Part shown: piece by piece, positions 50,396 to 58,708 of the stretch
Layout of the letters: every line of letters begins with the position of its first letter
Numbering within the stretch: the stretch's first letter is position 1
Assembly: GCF_900184945.1 (NCBI RefSeq)
Contig: NZ_FXYF01000005.1
Span: forward strand, 186,001-250,000
DNA: 64,000 nucleotides
Source of the DNA: Antarctobacter aquimaris
GTDB taxonomy: Bacteria; Pseudomonadota; Alphaproteobacteria; Rhodobacterales; Rhodobacteraceae
Direction: 5' to 3'
Notes under the pieces: model-generated
Told to the model about the DNA's origin: nothing
The model's database searches: none
The model's input: only the letters and a program-made list of their open reading frames with translations
Translations under genes and position numbers: made by a program

Positions 50396-50428
50396 AAAGA
50401 AAAGGCGCCCCCCGCGGGGAGCGCCCTT
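50396..50428 (-). terminator. Intrinsic terminator downstream of metK
   Basis: On the minus strand a G+C-rich hairpin (arms around GGGCGC and GCGCC, with an inner CCCCGCGGGG) is followed by TTTTCTTTT. It lies about 80 bases beyond metK, past repeat copy C, and separates metK from the dienelactone-hydrolase gene. Confidence 0.7.
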
Positions 50429-50430
50429 TG

Positions 50431-50502
50431 TGCTTCTTCTCTGGAAAAATACACCCGGGGGTGAGACCCGGACGCAGTCCGGGGCGAGGGGGCAGCGCCC
50501 CC
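50431..50502 (-). repeat. Intergenic two-hairpin element, copy C
   Basis: On the minus strand, starting six bases after the metK stop, the sequence reads GGGGGC-GCT-GCCCCC, then an inner hairpin CCCGGAC-(TGC)-GTCCGGG, then CCCCCGGGTGTATTTTTCC and AGAAGAAG. The layout matches copies A and B, with a different but still complementary inner stem. Confidence 0.7.
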
Positions 50503-50507
50503 GGCCT

Positions 50508-51674
50508 TCAGATTTCCTTCTTCAGCGCCTCGGCCAGGTCGGTCTTTTCCCAGGAAAAGCCGCCGTCCGCCTCGGGCGCGCGGCCAAAGTGCCCGTAGGC
50601 CGCGGTGCGCTGGTAGATCGGCTTGTTCAGGTCCAGGTGCGTGCGGATGCCGCGCGGGGTCAGGTCCATGGCCCGGGGAATGGCCCGCTCGATCGCCTGC
50701 ACGTCCACCTTCTCGGTGCCGTAGGTGTCGACGTAGATCGACAGCGGCTTGGCCACGCCGATGGCATAGGATAGCTGGACCGAGCATTTGTCGGCCAGGC
50801 CCGCCGCGACCACGTTCTTGGCCACATAGCGCGCGGCATAGGCGGCGGAACGGTCCACCTTGGTCGGATCCTTGCCCGAGAAGGCGCCGCCGCCGTGCGG
50901 CGCGGCACCGCCGTAGGTGTCGACGATGATCTTGCGCCCGGTCAGGCCCGCGTCGCCGTCCGGTCCGCCGATCACGAAGGTGCCGGTGGGGTTCACCCAC
51001 CATTCGGTTTCCTCGGTGATCCAGCCCTGCGGCAGCACGTCGCGGATGTAGGGTTCGACGATGGCGCGGATGTCGTCGCTGGACTGGTCCTCGCTCTCGT
51101 GCTGGGTGGACAGCACGATCGAGGTCACGCCCACCGGCTTGCCGTCCTCGTAGCGGACCGACAGCTGCGACTTGGCGTCGGGGCGCAGCGACGGCTCCTT
51201 GCCGGACTTGCGCACCTCGGCCAGCCGCCGCAGGATCGCGTGCGAATACTGGATCGGCGCCGGCATCAGCTCGGGCGTCTCGTTGGTGGCGTAACCGAAC
51301 ATGATGCCCTGGTCGCCCGCGCCGTCCTTGTCGACGCCCTGCGCGATGTGGGCGGACTGTTCGTGCAGGAAGTTCAGCACGTGGCAGGTGTTCCAGTGGA
51401 ACTTTTCCTGCTCGTAGCCGATGTCCTTGATGCAGTCGCGGGCGATCTGGCCGATCCGGCCCATGTAGTCCTTCAGCCGCTCCTGGTTCGACAGGCCAAC
51501 CTCGCCGCCGATCACGACCAGGCCGGAGGTGGCAAAGGTCTCGCAGGCCACCCGGGCGTTGGACTCCTCGGTCAGCAGCGCATCCAGCACGGCGTCCGAA
51601 ATACGGTCGCACAGCTTGTCGGGATGCCCCTCCGAGACCGACTCGGAGGTGAAGATGTAGTTCTGTCGTGACAT
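50508..51674 (-). CDS. metK: S-adenosylmethionine synthetase MetK
   Basis: This 388-residue enzyme makes SAM from methionine and ATP. The N terminus [26 protein letters not shown] is diagnostic, as are [21 protein letters not shown] and [19 protein letters not shown] (the P-loop-like signature). Length is standard. Expression should be controlled by the SAM/SAH riboswitch immediately upstream, whose 3' end contains the ribosome-binding site GGAG. It is downstream of lnt. Confidence 0.97.
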   Translation of the reverse strand: MSRQNYIFTSESVSEGHPDKLCDRISDAVLDALLTEESNARVACETFATSGLVVIGGEVGLSNQERLKDYMGRIGQIARDCIKDIGYEQEKFHWNTCHVLNFLHEQSAHIAQGVDKDGAGDQGIMFGYATNETPELMPAPIQYSHAILRRLAEVRKSGKEPSLRPDAKSQLSVRYEDGKPVGVTSIVLSTQHESEDQSSDDIRAIVEPYIRDVLPQGWITEETEWWVNPTGTFVIGGPDGDAGLTGRKIIVDTYGGAAPHGGGAFSGKDPTKVDRSAAYAARYVAKNVVAAGLADKCSVQLSYAIGVAKPLSIYVDTYGTEKVDVQAIERAIPRAMDLTPRGIRTHLDLNKPIYQRTAAYGHFGRAPEADGGFSWEKTDLAEALKKEI

Positions 51675-51682
51675 GAGTGTGG

Positions 51683-51725
51683 TGCTCCAATGATGACGCC
51701 GTCACGCCAGGAAGCCGTTGTGACG
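51683..51725 (-). ncRNA. SAM/SAH riboswitch in the metK leader
   Basis: The 43 bases ending eight bases before the metK start codon match the SAM/SAH riboswitch class known upstream of metK in Rhodobacterales. The stem CGTCAC/GTGACG encloses the conserved loop AACGGCTTCCTGGC. A spacer then leads to TTGGAGCA, which pairs back with the loop to form the ligand-binding pseudoknot and includes the GGAG ribosome site. Ligand binding should therefore hide the ribosome site and reduce MetK synthesis. Confidence 0.92.
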
Positions 51726-51768
51726 GGTTTTGATGTCCGCCTGCGGGTAATCCCCGTTGCGGTCGCGG

Positions 51769-53355
51769 TCAATCGGATTCTGGGCGCGCCGGGCGGCGGC
51801 GTGCCTGCAACAGTGTCGCAACGGCCAGCAACAGGGCGATCGTGACGGGCCAGTCGCCGGTCCGGCTGTAGAGCGTGCGGCGCAGCGGCGGCGGCAGGGG
51901 TGCGTCGACGTGGCCCGCCACGCCCAGCGGCAGTTGCGCCAGGATCCGCCCCGCCCCGTCGATCACCGCCGACACGCCGGTATTGGCGGCGCGCAGCATC
52001 GGCAGCCCCTGCTCGATGGCGCGGATGCGCGCCTGTGCCAGGTGCTGGAACGGCCCGGAAAAGGTGCCGAACCAGGCGTCGTTGGTGATCTGCACCAGCA
52101 TGTCGGGACGCAGCGGTGCGCCGTTCACGTCCTGCGGAAACACCGCCTCGTAACAGATCAGCGGCAGCGCCACGCCCAGCGCGCCCAGCGAAATGACCTG
52201 GGGGCCGGGTCCGGGGCTGTAGCCACCCTCGGCCCGCGCGGCGAGGCCGGCGATGTTCCAGCGGGCGAAGAACTCTGCCGCCGGCATGTATTCCCCGAAC
52301 GGCACGAGGTGATGCTTGTCATAGAGACCGCCGACCGCGCCATCCGGCGCGATCACCACCAATGAGTTGTAATAGCCGCCCTGGTCGGCGCGCTGCACGC
52401 CGACGATCACCTGCGCCGGTCCGGCCAGTTCGTCCACCGTCTCAAGGAAGGGGCCGGCGCGGTGCAGCAGGTCGGGAATGCTGGTCTCGGGCCAGACGAT
52501 CAGCGCGGGCGCCTCAAGGCCCTCGGCCGCGGGGGCGGCGGTGGCCTCCAGCTTGCGCTTGGTAAAGACCGGGATCATCGCCGGGTCCCATTTCTGGTGC
52601 TGCGGCTCGTTCGGCTGGACCAGCCGCACCACCGGGCGCCCGGCCAGGTCCTGCGGCGGCGGGGTCAACAGCAGCCCGCCGCCCGCCAGCAGCGCCAGCA
52701 GGACTGCCGCGGCCAGCCCGGCACGGCGGCGCGCCGGACCGGGGCGCAGCGCCACGGCGATCAGCGCGGCGCTGCCCAGCGTGGCCAGCGTCAACCCATG
52801 CGGGCCGATCACGCTGACCCACTGGATCACCGAAACCGGCGCCCAGACATAGGCCACCAGCGCCCAGGGAAAGCCGGTCAGCAGGTAGGCGCGGGCCAGT
52901 TCCACGACGCTCCAGCCCACGACCAGCACCGCCGCGCGGTGCCGCCCGGCCCGGCCGGCCAGCGCAAAGGCCAGCGCCCAGAAGATCGCCAGCCCGCCGG
53001 CCAGACCGATCAGCCCGAACGGCGCCATCCAACCCGTCGCCGCGGCATCCACCATGAACGGCTCGACGATCCAGTTCATGGAAAAGCCGAAGTAGCCCAG
53101 GCCGACGGTCCAGCCCGTCAGGCCCAGCCGCGTCCCGCGCGGCGCAGCCAGCGCCAGCCAGAGCGCCGCGACATAGCCCGGAAAGGCAAGATACCACAGG
53201 TCGTAGGGGGCCTGTCCCAGCCCGATGACCACACCCGCCGCCAGGGCCAGCGGCAGGCGCAGCCAGGCCGGCAGCCCCTGCGACGGGGACCGCGCGGGCG
53301 CGGCCGCCGCGTTGTCAGGCACGGCCCGCGTCCGAGTGTTGCGACTCGGGCTCAT
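51769..53355 (-). CDS. lnt: Apolipoprotein N-acyltransferase Lnt
   Basis: This protein of about 528 residues adds the third acyl chain to lipoproteins. An alternative GTG at 53322 would give 517 residues; neither start has a clear ribosome site. Six to seven N-terminal membrane helices precede a nitrilase-like domain. LIVWPETSIPDLL holds the catalytic Glu, GLYDKHHLVPFGEYMP the Lys, and LPLICYEAVFPQDV the nucleophilic Cys, followed by ITNDAWFGTFSGPFQHLAQARIRAIEQGLP. All are diagnostic. It overlaps the 3' end of corC. Confidence 0.95.
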   Translation of the reverse strand: MSPSRNTRTRAVPDNAAAAPARSPSQGLPAWLRLPLALAAGVVIGLGQAPYDLWYLAFPGYVAALWLALAAPRGTRLGLTGWTVGLGYFGFSMNWIVEPFMVDAAATGWMAPFGLIGLAGGLAIFWALAFALAGRAGRHRAAVLVVGWSVVELARAYLLTGFPWALVAYVWAPVSVIQWVSVIGPHGLTLATLGSAALIAVALRPGPARRRAGLAAAVLLALLAGGGLLLTPPPQDLAGRPVVRLVQPNEPQHQKWDPAMIPVFTKRKLEATAAPAAEGLEAPALIVWPETSIPDLLHRAGPFLETVDELAGPAQVIVGVQRADQGGYYNSLVVIAPDGAVGGLYDKHHLVPFGEYMPAAEFFARWNIAGLAARAEGGYSPGPGPQVISLGALGVALPLICYEAVFPQDVNGAPLRPDMLVQITNDAWFGTFSGPFQHLAQARIRAIEQGLPMLRAANTGVSAVIDGAGRILAQLPLGVAGHVDAPLPPPLRRTLYSRTGDWPVTIALLLAVATLLQARRRPARPESD

Positions 53356-54370
53356 GCACCGGGGTTGCGGGAGTCGGGGCCGAGGCCGTGGCGCCATTCG
53401 GCGCGGCGGCCGGCGTGGCCGGGGCGGGTGCGGGTGCGGGTGCGGGTGCGGGTGCGGGTGCGGGCAGCGCTGCCGTCTCGGTCCGCCGGGCGTCGGGCAG
53501 GCGCACGCGCAGCCGCTTGATCCGGCGCGGGTCTGCGTCGACCACCTCGAAATCCAGGCCCGCCGGGTGCTGCACCACCTCGCCCCGCGCAGGGACGCGG
53601 CCCGCCAGCATGAAGACAAGGCCGCCCAGCGTGTCGATCTCTTCGCCGTCGATGTCGTCGTGGTCGGTCAGCTGAAAGCCAAGCTCGGACTCGAAGTCCA
53701 CCAGCGGGGTCTTGGACTGCGCCAGGTAGCAGCCGCTCTTTTCGCGGGTCCAGTACTGGTCCTCGTCGGTGTCGTGCTCGTCCTCGATCTCGCCGATGAC
53801 CTGTTCGATCAGGTCCTCGATCGTCACCAGCCCGTCGACGCCGCCGTATTCGTCGATCACCAGCGCCATGTGCCGCCGTTCGCTCTGCATCTTCTGCAAC
53901 AGCACGCCGATCGGCATCGACGGCGGCACGAACAGCAGCGGCCGCAGCATCTTTTTCAGGTTGAAGCGTCCGCCGCTGGAGTCAAACCCGTGTTGCAGGG
54001 CGAAATCCTTGAGGTGCGCCATGCCCACGGGCGTGTCGAGCGTGCCTTCGAACACCGGCAGGCGGGTCATGCCGCTTTGCCGGAAGATCTTGACGAGGTC
54101 GTCGCGGGTGATCGTGCTGGGGACGGCGATGATCTCGGCCTTGGGGATGGCCACGTCCTCGACGCGCATGCGCCGCAGGTTCATCATGCCGTGCACGGCC
54201 TTGGCCGGCGCGGCGGAGGAATTCGCCGGTGTGGTGGTCCCGCCCTGCCCCGATCCGCCGATCCAGCCGAACAATGTCTTCAACAAGCCCTTGCGGGGCT
54301 TCGTTCCGGTCATCTGTCCCGTCCCATGCGCGCTGTGCGCCGCCTTAGACGAGTCTTCGCTATCGCCCAT
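53315..54370 (-). CDS. corC: CorC/HlyC-family CBS-domain protein
   Basis: This 351-residue cytoplasmic protein has an N-terminal segment (MVHG-like AVHGMMNLRRMRVEDVAIPKAEI), then a CBS pair (about residues 60-190) with MTRLPVFEGTLDTPVGMAHLKDF and MALVIDEYGGVDGLVTIEDLIEQVIGEI. A CorC_HlyC domain follows (about 205-290). The C terminus is a low-complexity Pro-Ala tail encoded by a hexanucleotide repeat. It is 13 bases after ybeY, in the conserved phoH-ybeY-corC-lnt order. The family is linked to magnesium/cobalt export, but exact function varies. Confidence 0.9.
   Translation of the reverse strand: MGDSEDSSKAAHSAHGTGQMTGTKPRKGLLKTLFGWIGGSGQGGTTTPANSSAAPAKAVHGMMNLRRMRVEDVAIPKAEIIAVPSTITRDDLVKIFRQSGMTRLPVFEGTLDTPVGMAHLKDFALQHGFDSSGGRFNLKKMLRPLLFVPPSMPIGVLLQKMQSERRHMALVIDEYGGVDGLVTIEDLIEQVIGEIEDEHDTDEDQYWTREKSGCYLAQSKTPLVDFESELGFQLTDHDDIDGEEIDTLGGLVFMLAGRVPARGEVVQHPAGLDFEVVDADPRRIKRLRVRLPDARRTETAALPAPAPAPAPAPAPAPATPAAAPNGATASAPTPATPVHEPESQHSDAGRA
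53424..53464 (-). repeat. Hexanucleotide tandem repeat in the corC tail
   Basis: Six perfect copies of GCGGGT plus a partial copy (plus-strand reading) encode an alternating Ala-Pro run near the end of CorC. Because the unit is six bases, gain or loss of units changes linker length by two residues without a frameshift. Confidence 0.9.
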
Positions 54371-54383
54371 CAATCCGTTCCAG

Positions 54384-54911
54384 TCATGCCCCTTCAGGGC
54401 CGGTGTCGTCATCATCATATGGGTTTGGCAGGCCGAGTTTTCCAAGTATTTCGACCTCAAGCCCCTCCATGAGCGTGGCATCTGCGTCACGGATATGGTC
54501 ATATCCCAGCAGATGTAACACCCCGTGAACGATCAGATGTGTGACATGGTGTGCCATGTCCTTGCCCTGATCGGCGGCTTCCCGCGCACAGGTCTCCCAG
54601 GCCAGGGCGATGTCGCCCAGGTGGTGGGGGTCGTCCGCGTCCTCCGGCTCGGGCGGCAAGGGGCTGTCGCCCTCGGTTTCGGCGGACAGGTCCTCGGACG
54701 GCCAGCTGAGCACGTTGGTCGGCGTGGGCTTGCCGCGAAAATCGGTGTTGAGCGCGGCGATGCGGGTGTCGTCGCAGCCCAGCACCGCGATCTCGTAAGC
54801 AGACGTATCGAGCGAGAGACGCCTCAGCGTGGCCAGCGCCGCGGACTCCGCCAGCGGCCCAAGCGCCAGCGCGCCCCAGCGGTCGTCTTCGAGGATGGTG
54901 TCGGTCAGCAT
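54384..54911 (-). CDS. ybeY: Endoribonuclease YbeY (16S rRNA maturation)
   Basis: This 175-residue metalloprotein functions in 16S rRNA 3'-end maturation and ribosome quality control. The zinc-binding signature HGVLHLLGYDH (His about 129, 133 and 139) is intact, and the FRGKPTPTNVLSWP block is present. A short acidic insert (EGDSPLPPEPEDADD) separates the conserved blocks. The gene lies between phoH and corC in the classical order. Confidence 0.96.
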   Translation of the reverse strand: MLTDTILEDDRWGALALGPLAESAALATLRRLSLDTSAYEIAVLGCDDTRIAALNTDFRGKPTPTNVLSWPSEDLSAETEGDSPLPPEPEDADDPHHLGDIALAWETCAREAADQGKDMAHHVTHLIVHGVLHLLGYDHIRDADATLMEGLEVEILGKLGLPNPYDDDDTGPEGA

Positions 54912-54954
54912 CTCCGGCCAGGTCCCGGACCTGATATCAACCCTCGACGGCGGT

Positions 54955-55935
54955 TCACTTCAGACCCTCGAAATCCTTTTCGTAGGCCTCGATGATGGCC
55001 GCGACCAGCGGGTGGCGCACCACGTCCCTGGAGGTGAAGTAGCTGAACGAGATGCCGGGGATGCGGTCCAGCAGGCGCTCGGCGTCGGCGAGGCCCGAGG
55101 GCACGCCGCGCGGCAGGTCGATCTGGGTGCGGTCGCCGGTGATCACCATGCGCGACCCTTCGCCCAGACGGGTCAGGAACATCTTCATCTGCATGGTGGT
55201 GGCGTTCTGCGCCTCGTCCAGCACGACAAAGGCATTCGACAGGGTGCGGCCGCGCATGAAGGCCAGCGGCGCGATCTCGACGGTCTTTTCCTCGCGCAGT
55301 TTGGCCAGTTGCTTGCCCGGCAGGAAATCGTTCAGCGCGTCGTAGAGCGGCTGCATGTAGGGATCGACCTTTTCCTCCTGCGTGCCGGGCAGGAAGCCCA
55401 GCCTTTCGCCCGCCTCGACGGCGGGGCGGCAGAGGATGATCTTGTCCACTTCGCCGGTGATCAGCATGTGCACGCCCACGGCGACGGCCAGGTAGGTCTT
55501 GCCGGTGCCGGCCGGGCCGATCCCAAAGCACATCTCGTTGTCGAACAGCGCCTGGACATAGGCCTTTTGCGCGTCGGTGCGCGGCTCGACCAGCTTCTTG
55601 CGGGTCTTGATCTCGACCGGACCGCGGCCACCGAACATCTCGAGCTGTTCGTCGGGCAATTCTTCGTCGGCCATGCGGAAAAAGCGGTCGATGTCGCCGC
55701 GCCCCACCTCGCGGCCCTGCTCCAGCCGCTGGTAGAGCCCGCGCAGCACCTCGGTCGCCGCGGGCACCACGTCTTCGGGGCCATGCACCGCCAGCTGATT
55801 GCCGCGGCGCAGGATCTGCACGCCGGTGCGGGCTTCGATGTCGGTGAGGTTGCGGTCAAATTCGCCGCAGAGGTCGATCAGCAATCGATTGTCGGGGAAT
55901 TCTAGGATGGCTTCGGTCAGTGTGCCCGCGGTCAA
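54955..55935 (-). CDS. phoH: PhoH family ATPase
   Basis: This 326-residue protein is a P-loop ATPase/helicase-like protein of the PhoH/YbeZ family that works with YbeY in rRNA processing. A TTG start at 55935 is proposed because AGGAG lies about 7 bases upstream and the family homology ([25 protein letters not shown]) starts here. The frame stays open to 56040. The Walker A motif GPAGTGKT is at about 140-147 and the Walker B-like segment is [27 protein letters not shown] follows. It heads the ybeY-corC-lnt series. Confidence 0.93.
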   Translation of the reverse strand: MTAGTLTEAILEFPDNRLLIDLCGEFDRNLTDIEARTGVQILRRGNQLAVHGPEDVVPAATEVLRGLYQRLEQGREVGRGDIDRFFRMADEELPDEQLEMFGGRGPVEIKTRKKLVEPRTDAQKAYVQALFDNEMCFGIGPAGTGKTYLAVAVGVHMLITGEVDKIILCRPAVEAGERLGFLPGTQEEKVDPYMQPLYDALNDFLPGKQLAKLREEKTVEIAPLAFMRGRTLSNAFVVLDEAQNATTMQMKMFLTRLGEGSRMVITGDRTQIDLPRGVPSGLADAERLLDRIPGISFSYFTSRDVVRHPLVAAIIEAYEKDFEGLK

Positions 55936-56059
55936 ACCCGTCTCCTGTAAGGTGCCTTGCGATTCCGACCGCAGGTTTCTCCTAGATATGGTGCACGGGT
56001 GCGCGGTGTGACGCAAGTCTCGGGCGCGTGGCGCGTGCAATTGTCATGCAATTGCCATG

Positions 56060-56094
56060 AAAAAAGGCCGCGTGACGGGCGTCGCGCGGCCTTT
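56060..56094 (-). terminator. Intrinsic terminator after the OmpA-like/lipoprotein pair
   Basis: A 10-bp stem AAAGGCCGCG/CGCGGCCTTT with a 12-base loop is followed on the minus strand by a run of six T. It lies 46 bases beyond the small lipoprotein gene and upstream of phoH. Confidence 0.88.
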
Positions 56095-56139
56095 GGTGCC
56101 CAGGTGGACGGACCCCGGCCCGGGCCGGGGCGCCCCGGA

Positions 56140-56454
56140 TCAGAGCGGGTCGCCGATGAGCGAGGTCGAGCCGCCCTTGAAATCGCCGGTGACGACGGTC
56201 GGCGGAGCGATGCCCGAGCAGACCGGCTTGCCGTATTTGTCCAGCCGCAGCGACAGGTAGCCTTCGACGCCGTCGTCGATGATCCAGTGGTCGCAGCCGT
56301 TCGGATCGACCCAGATACCCGCCTTCATCTGCGTCAGGTCATCGCGGTCAAACAGGTTGCGGTCCTGGCTCTTGTCCGGGCCGATCGGCACGTCGACGCA
56401 GCCCGAGACAATCCCCGCCAGCGCGAGCGCGAGGAGCGGTTTTGCATAGTTCAT
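56140..56454 (-). CDS. Small lipoprotein related to the upstream OmpA-like protein
   Basis: This 104-residue predicted lipoprotein has a lipobox LAGIVSGC (Cys about residue 19). Its core, IWVDPNGCDHWIIDDGVEGYLSLRLDKYGKPVC, is nearly collinear with IWVDPDGCEHWVMDDGVEGYMDIHLDRKGMPVC in the gene just upstream, including two aligned cysteines. It lacks the OmpA domain. The two genes are 19 bases apart on one strand and probably arose by duplication. Function unknown; envelope location is predicted. A strong terminator follows. Confidence 0.75.
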   Translation of the reverse strand: MNYAKPLLALALAGIVSGCVDVPIGPDKSQDRNLFDRDDLTQMKAGIWVDPNGCDHWIIDDGVEGYLSLRLDKYGKPVCSGIAPPTVVTGDFKGGSTSLIGDPL

Positions 56455-56473
56455 GGTCCAGATCCCCCTAGGA

Positions 56474-57070
56474 TTACCGGAAGCAGAGGATTTCGACACG
56501 GCGGTTCTTGGCCATGCCATCTGCGGTGTTGTTGGCAGCGACCGGCATGCGTTCGCCGTAGCCGCGCACGTCGGTGATGTTGGCCCCGACCGCCGCGGCG
56601 ACTCTGGCAACGGCCATCGCACGGTTGTAGCTCAACTTGATGTTGTATTCGTCGGACGCGCGGCTGTCGGTGTGTCCGGCGATCACGTAGCCCACGGCGC
56701 TGGCGCTGCGGAAGAATTCGGCGATGCGCTGCTGGCCCGCCTTGGAGATCTTGTAGCTGTCGGTCGCGAAATACTGGTCGGTGTTCAGAACGCCGCAGGT
56801 GTTCGACCGGCGGCAGACCGGCATCCCCTTGCGGTCGAGGTGAATGTCCATGTACCCCTCGACCCCGTCGTCCATGACCCAATGTTCGCAGCCGTCCGGA
56901 TCGACCCAGATGCCGGGGATATACTGCTCACCCTTGATGGTGCGGGTGTTCTGCGTGGAAATGAAAGGTGCGTTGCCTGCGTCGTCAGCGACTGCCGGCG
57001 CAGTGGCCGACAGACCAGCGACAACCGCAAGCGCCATCGCGCAGATGGCCTTGGAAATGCGATACGCCAC
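56474..57070 (-). CDS. OmpA-family envelope protein
   Basis: This protein of about 198 residues starts at a GTG preceded by AAAGGACCAGG; in-frame starts up to 57154 exist but would put extra residues before the signal peptide. Cleavage is near AVAD. A domain of about 40 residues (IWVDPDGCEHWVMDDGVEGY) is shared with the downstream lipoprotein. An OmpA/MotB peptidoglycan-binding domain follows (YVIAGHTDSRASDEYNIKLSYNRAMAV; VRGYGERMPVAANNTADGMAKNRRVEI). It should tether the envelope to peptidoglycan. The AT-rich 220 bases upstream contain a TATAGT -10-like hexamer but no convincing -35. Confidence 0.87.
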   Translation of the reverse strand: MAYRISKAICAMALAVVAGLSATAPAVADDAGNAPFISTQNTRTIKGEQYIPGIWVDPDGCEHWVMDDGVEGYMDIHLDRKGMPVCRRSNTCGVLNTDQYFATDSYKISKAGQQRIAEFFRSASAVGYVIAGHTDSRASDEYNIKLSYNRAMAVARVAAAVGANITDVRGYGERMPVAANNTADGMAKNRRVEILCFR

Positions 57071-57289
57071 AGCCTGGTCCTTTAGATTCGTGTTTCCCCC
57101 AATGCGTGTGCCACGGTTGGCAGCGGGCGCACGCATATTTACTATAATCAACACACTAGCAAAGTTGCCCTTCCTGTGAAGTGAAAAGCAACGTTCATTG
57201 TCCCAAATTCGGAAACAGTTCTCGAAAATGCTTTAGTTTGCTGTGGATAATCTGAACCCTTTTTTCGAAACAAAGAGTTCTGGGGCCTC

Positions 57290-58600
57290 CTACAGCGGGT
57301 TGGACACCCCTTTGAGCGAGTTCGGGCCGCTGGAGTCGATTCGGATTCGGGCGAGGTCGCCGGGGCGGTGGCCGCCCCCCTCGACATGCACCGCGTGCAG
57401 GTATTCCGACTTGCCGACCATCTGCCCGGGCATCCGTCCCGGCTTTTCGAACAGCACGTGCACGTCGCGCCCGACCATCGCGCCCTGAAGCTCGCGTTGC
57501 TGCCGGGTCAGCAGGGCCTGGAGCCGCTGCAACCGGTCGTCCTTTTCGTCCTCGGGCACCTGCGGGCGCTCGGCGGCGGGGGTGCCGGGGCGTTCGGAGT
57601 ACTTGAACGAAAAGGCCGAGCCGTAGTGCACCGCCTCGATCAGGTCCAGCGTGGCCTGGAAATCGGCCTCGGTCTCTTCGGGAAAGCCGACGATGAAATC
57701 GCCCGACATATGCAGGTCCGGCCGCGCGGCGCGCAGCCGGTCGATCAACTTCAGGTAGCTTTCGGCGGTGTGCTGGCGGTTCATCCGTTTCAGGATGCGA
57801 TCGCTGCCGGACTGCACCGGCAGGTGCAGATAGGGCATCAGCTTGTCACACTCGGCATGGGCGGCGATCAGCGCCTCGTCCATGTCGTTGGGGTGCGAGG
57901 TGGTAAAGCGGATGCGCGCCAGCCCGTCGATCCCGGCCAGCGCATGGATGAGGCCCGCCAGCCCGCCGTCATGGCCGTGGTAGGCGTTGACGTTCTGGCC
58001 CAGCAGCGTGATCTCGCGCACGCCGCGCTCGACCAGGTCGCGGGCCTCGCGCAGCACACGCTCGGCCGGGCGGCTGACCTCGGCCCCGCGGGTGTAGGGC
58101 ACCACACAGAAGGCGCAGAACTTGTCGCAGCCCTCCTGCACGGTGAGGAATGCCGTCGGCCCGCGCGCCGCCTTGGGGCGGCTTTTCAGGTGTTCGAACT
58201 TGTCTTCCTCGGGAAACTCGGTGTCCAGCGCCTTTTCCCCGGCACGGACCTTTGCCTCCATCTGCGGCAGGCGGTGATAGCTCTGCGGGCCGACCACGAG
58301 ATCGACCATCGGCTGGCGGCGCATGATCTCGGCGCCCTCGGCCTGGGCCACGCAGCCGGTCACGCCGATCTTCAACTCGGGGTTCGCCGCCTTCAGGCCC
58401 TTGTAGCGGCCCAGCTCGGAATAGACCTTTTCCGCCGCCTTTTCGCGGATGTGGCAGGTGTTCAGCAGGATCAGGTCGGCGTCCTCGGGACGCTCGGTCT
58501 GCTCGTAGCCCTCGCCACCCATGGCCTCGGCCATGCGCTCGCTGTCGTAGACGTTCATCTGACAGCCGTAGGTCTTGATAAACAGCTTCTTCGGGGCCAT
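57290..58600 (-). CDS. miaB: tRNA-2-methylthio-N6-dimethylallyladenosine synthase MiaB
   Basis: This 436-residue radical-SAM enzyme methylthiolates isopentenyl-A37 in tRNA. It has the UPF0004 domain with cluster cysteines C13 (TYGCQMN), C49 (NTCH) and C83 (TGCVAQ). The radical-SAM motif CDKFCAFC follows at C158, C162 and C165, then a C-terminal TRAM domain. The ATG follows GGAGGAGCG. In related genomes miaB often lies next to phoH; here the OmpA-like pair is inserted between them. Confidence 0.97.
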   Translation of the reverse strand: MAPKKLFIKTYGCQMNVYDSERMAEAMGGEGYEQTERPEDADLILLNTCHIREKAAEKVYSELGRYKGLKAANPELKIGVTGCVAQAEGAEIMRRQPMVDLVVGPQSYHRLPQMEAKVRAGEKALDTEFPEEDKFEHLKSRPKAARGPTAFLTVQEGCDKFCAFCVVPYTRGAEVSRPAERVLREARDLVERGVREITLLGQNVNAYHGHDGGLAGLIHALAGIDGLARIRFTTSHPNDMDEALIAAHAECDKLMPYLHLPVQSGSDRILKRMNRQHTAESYLKLIDRLRAARPDLHMSGDFIVGFPEETEADFQATLDLIEAVHYGSAFSFKYSERPGTPAAERPQVPEDEKDDRLQRLQALLTRQQRELQGAMVGRDVHVLFEKPGRMPGQMVGKSEYLHAVHVEGGGHRPGDLARIRIDSSGPNSLKGVSNPL

Positions 58601-58708
58601 GGCGCGCGCTCCTCCGTTCGAAGGGCTGCGATACCGCAGAATCCCCCCGCCTTGCAATGCACGAGATTTTCACCGACTCTGTCGCAAAAGGCTGTCCAGA
58701 GGCCGAGC

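Noticed and set aside
57100-57180. A TATAAT hexamer on the plus strand in the AT-rich region before miaB's 3' end
   Set aside because: No plus-strand gene follows, and no -35 element is spaced correctly. The minus-strand TATAGT is equally weak.
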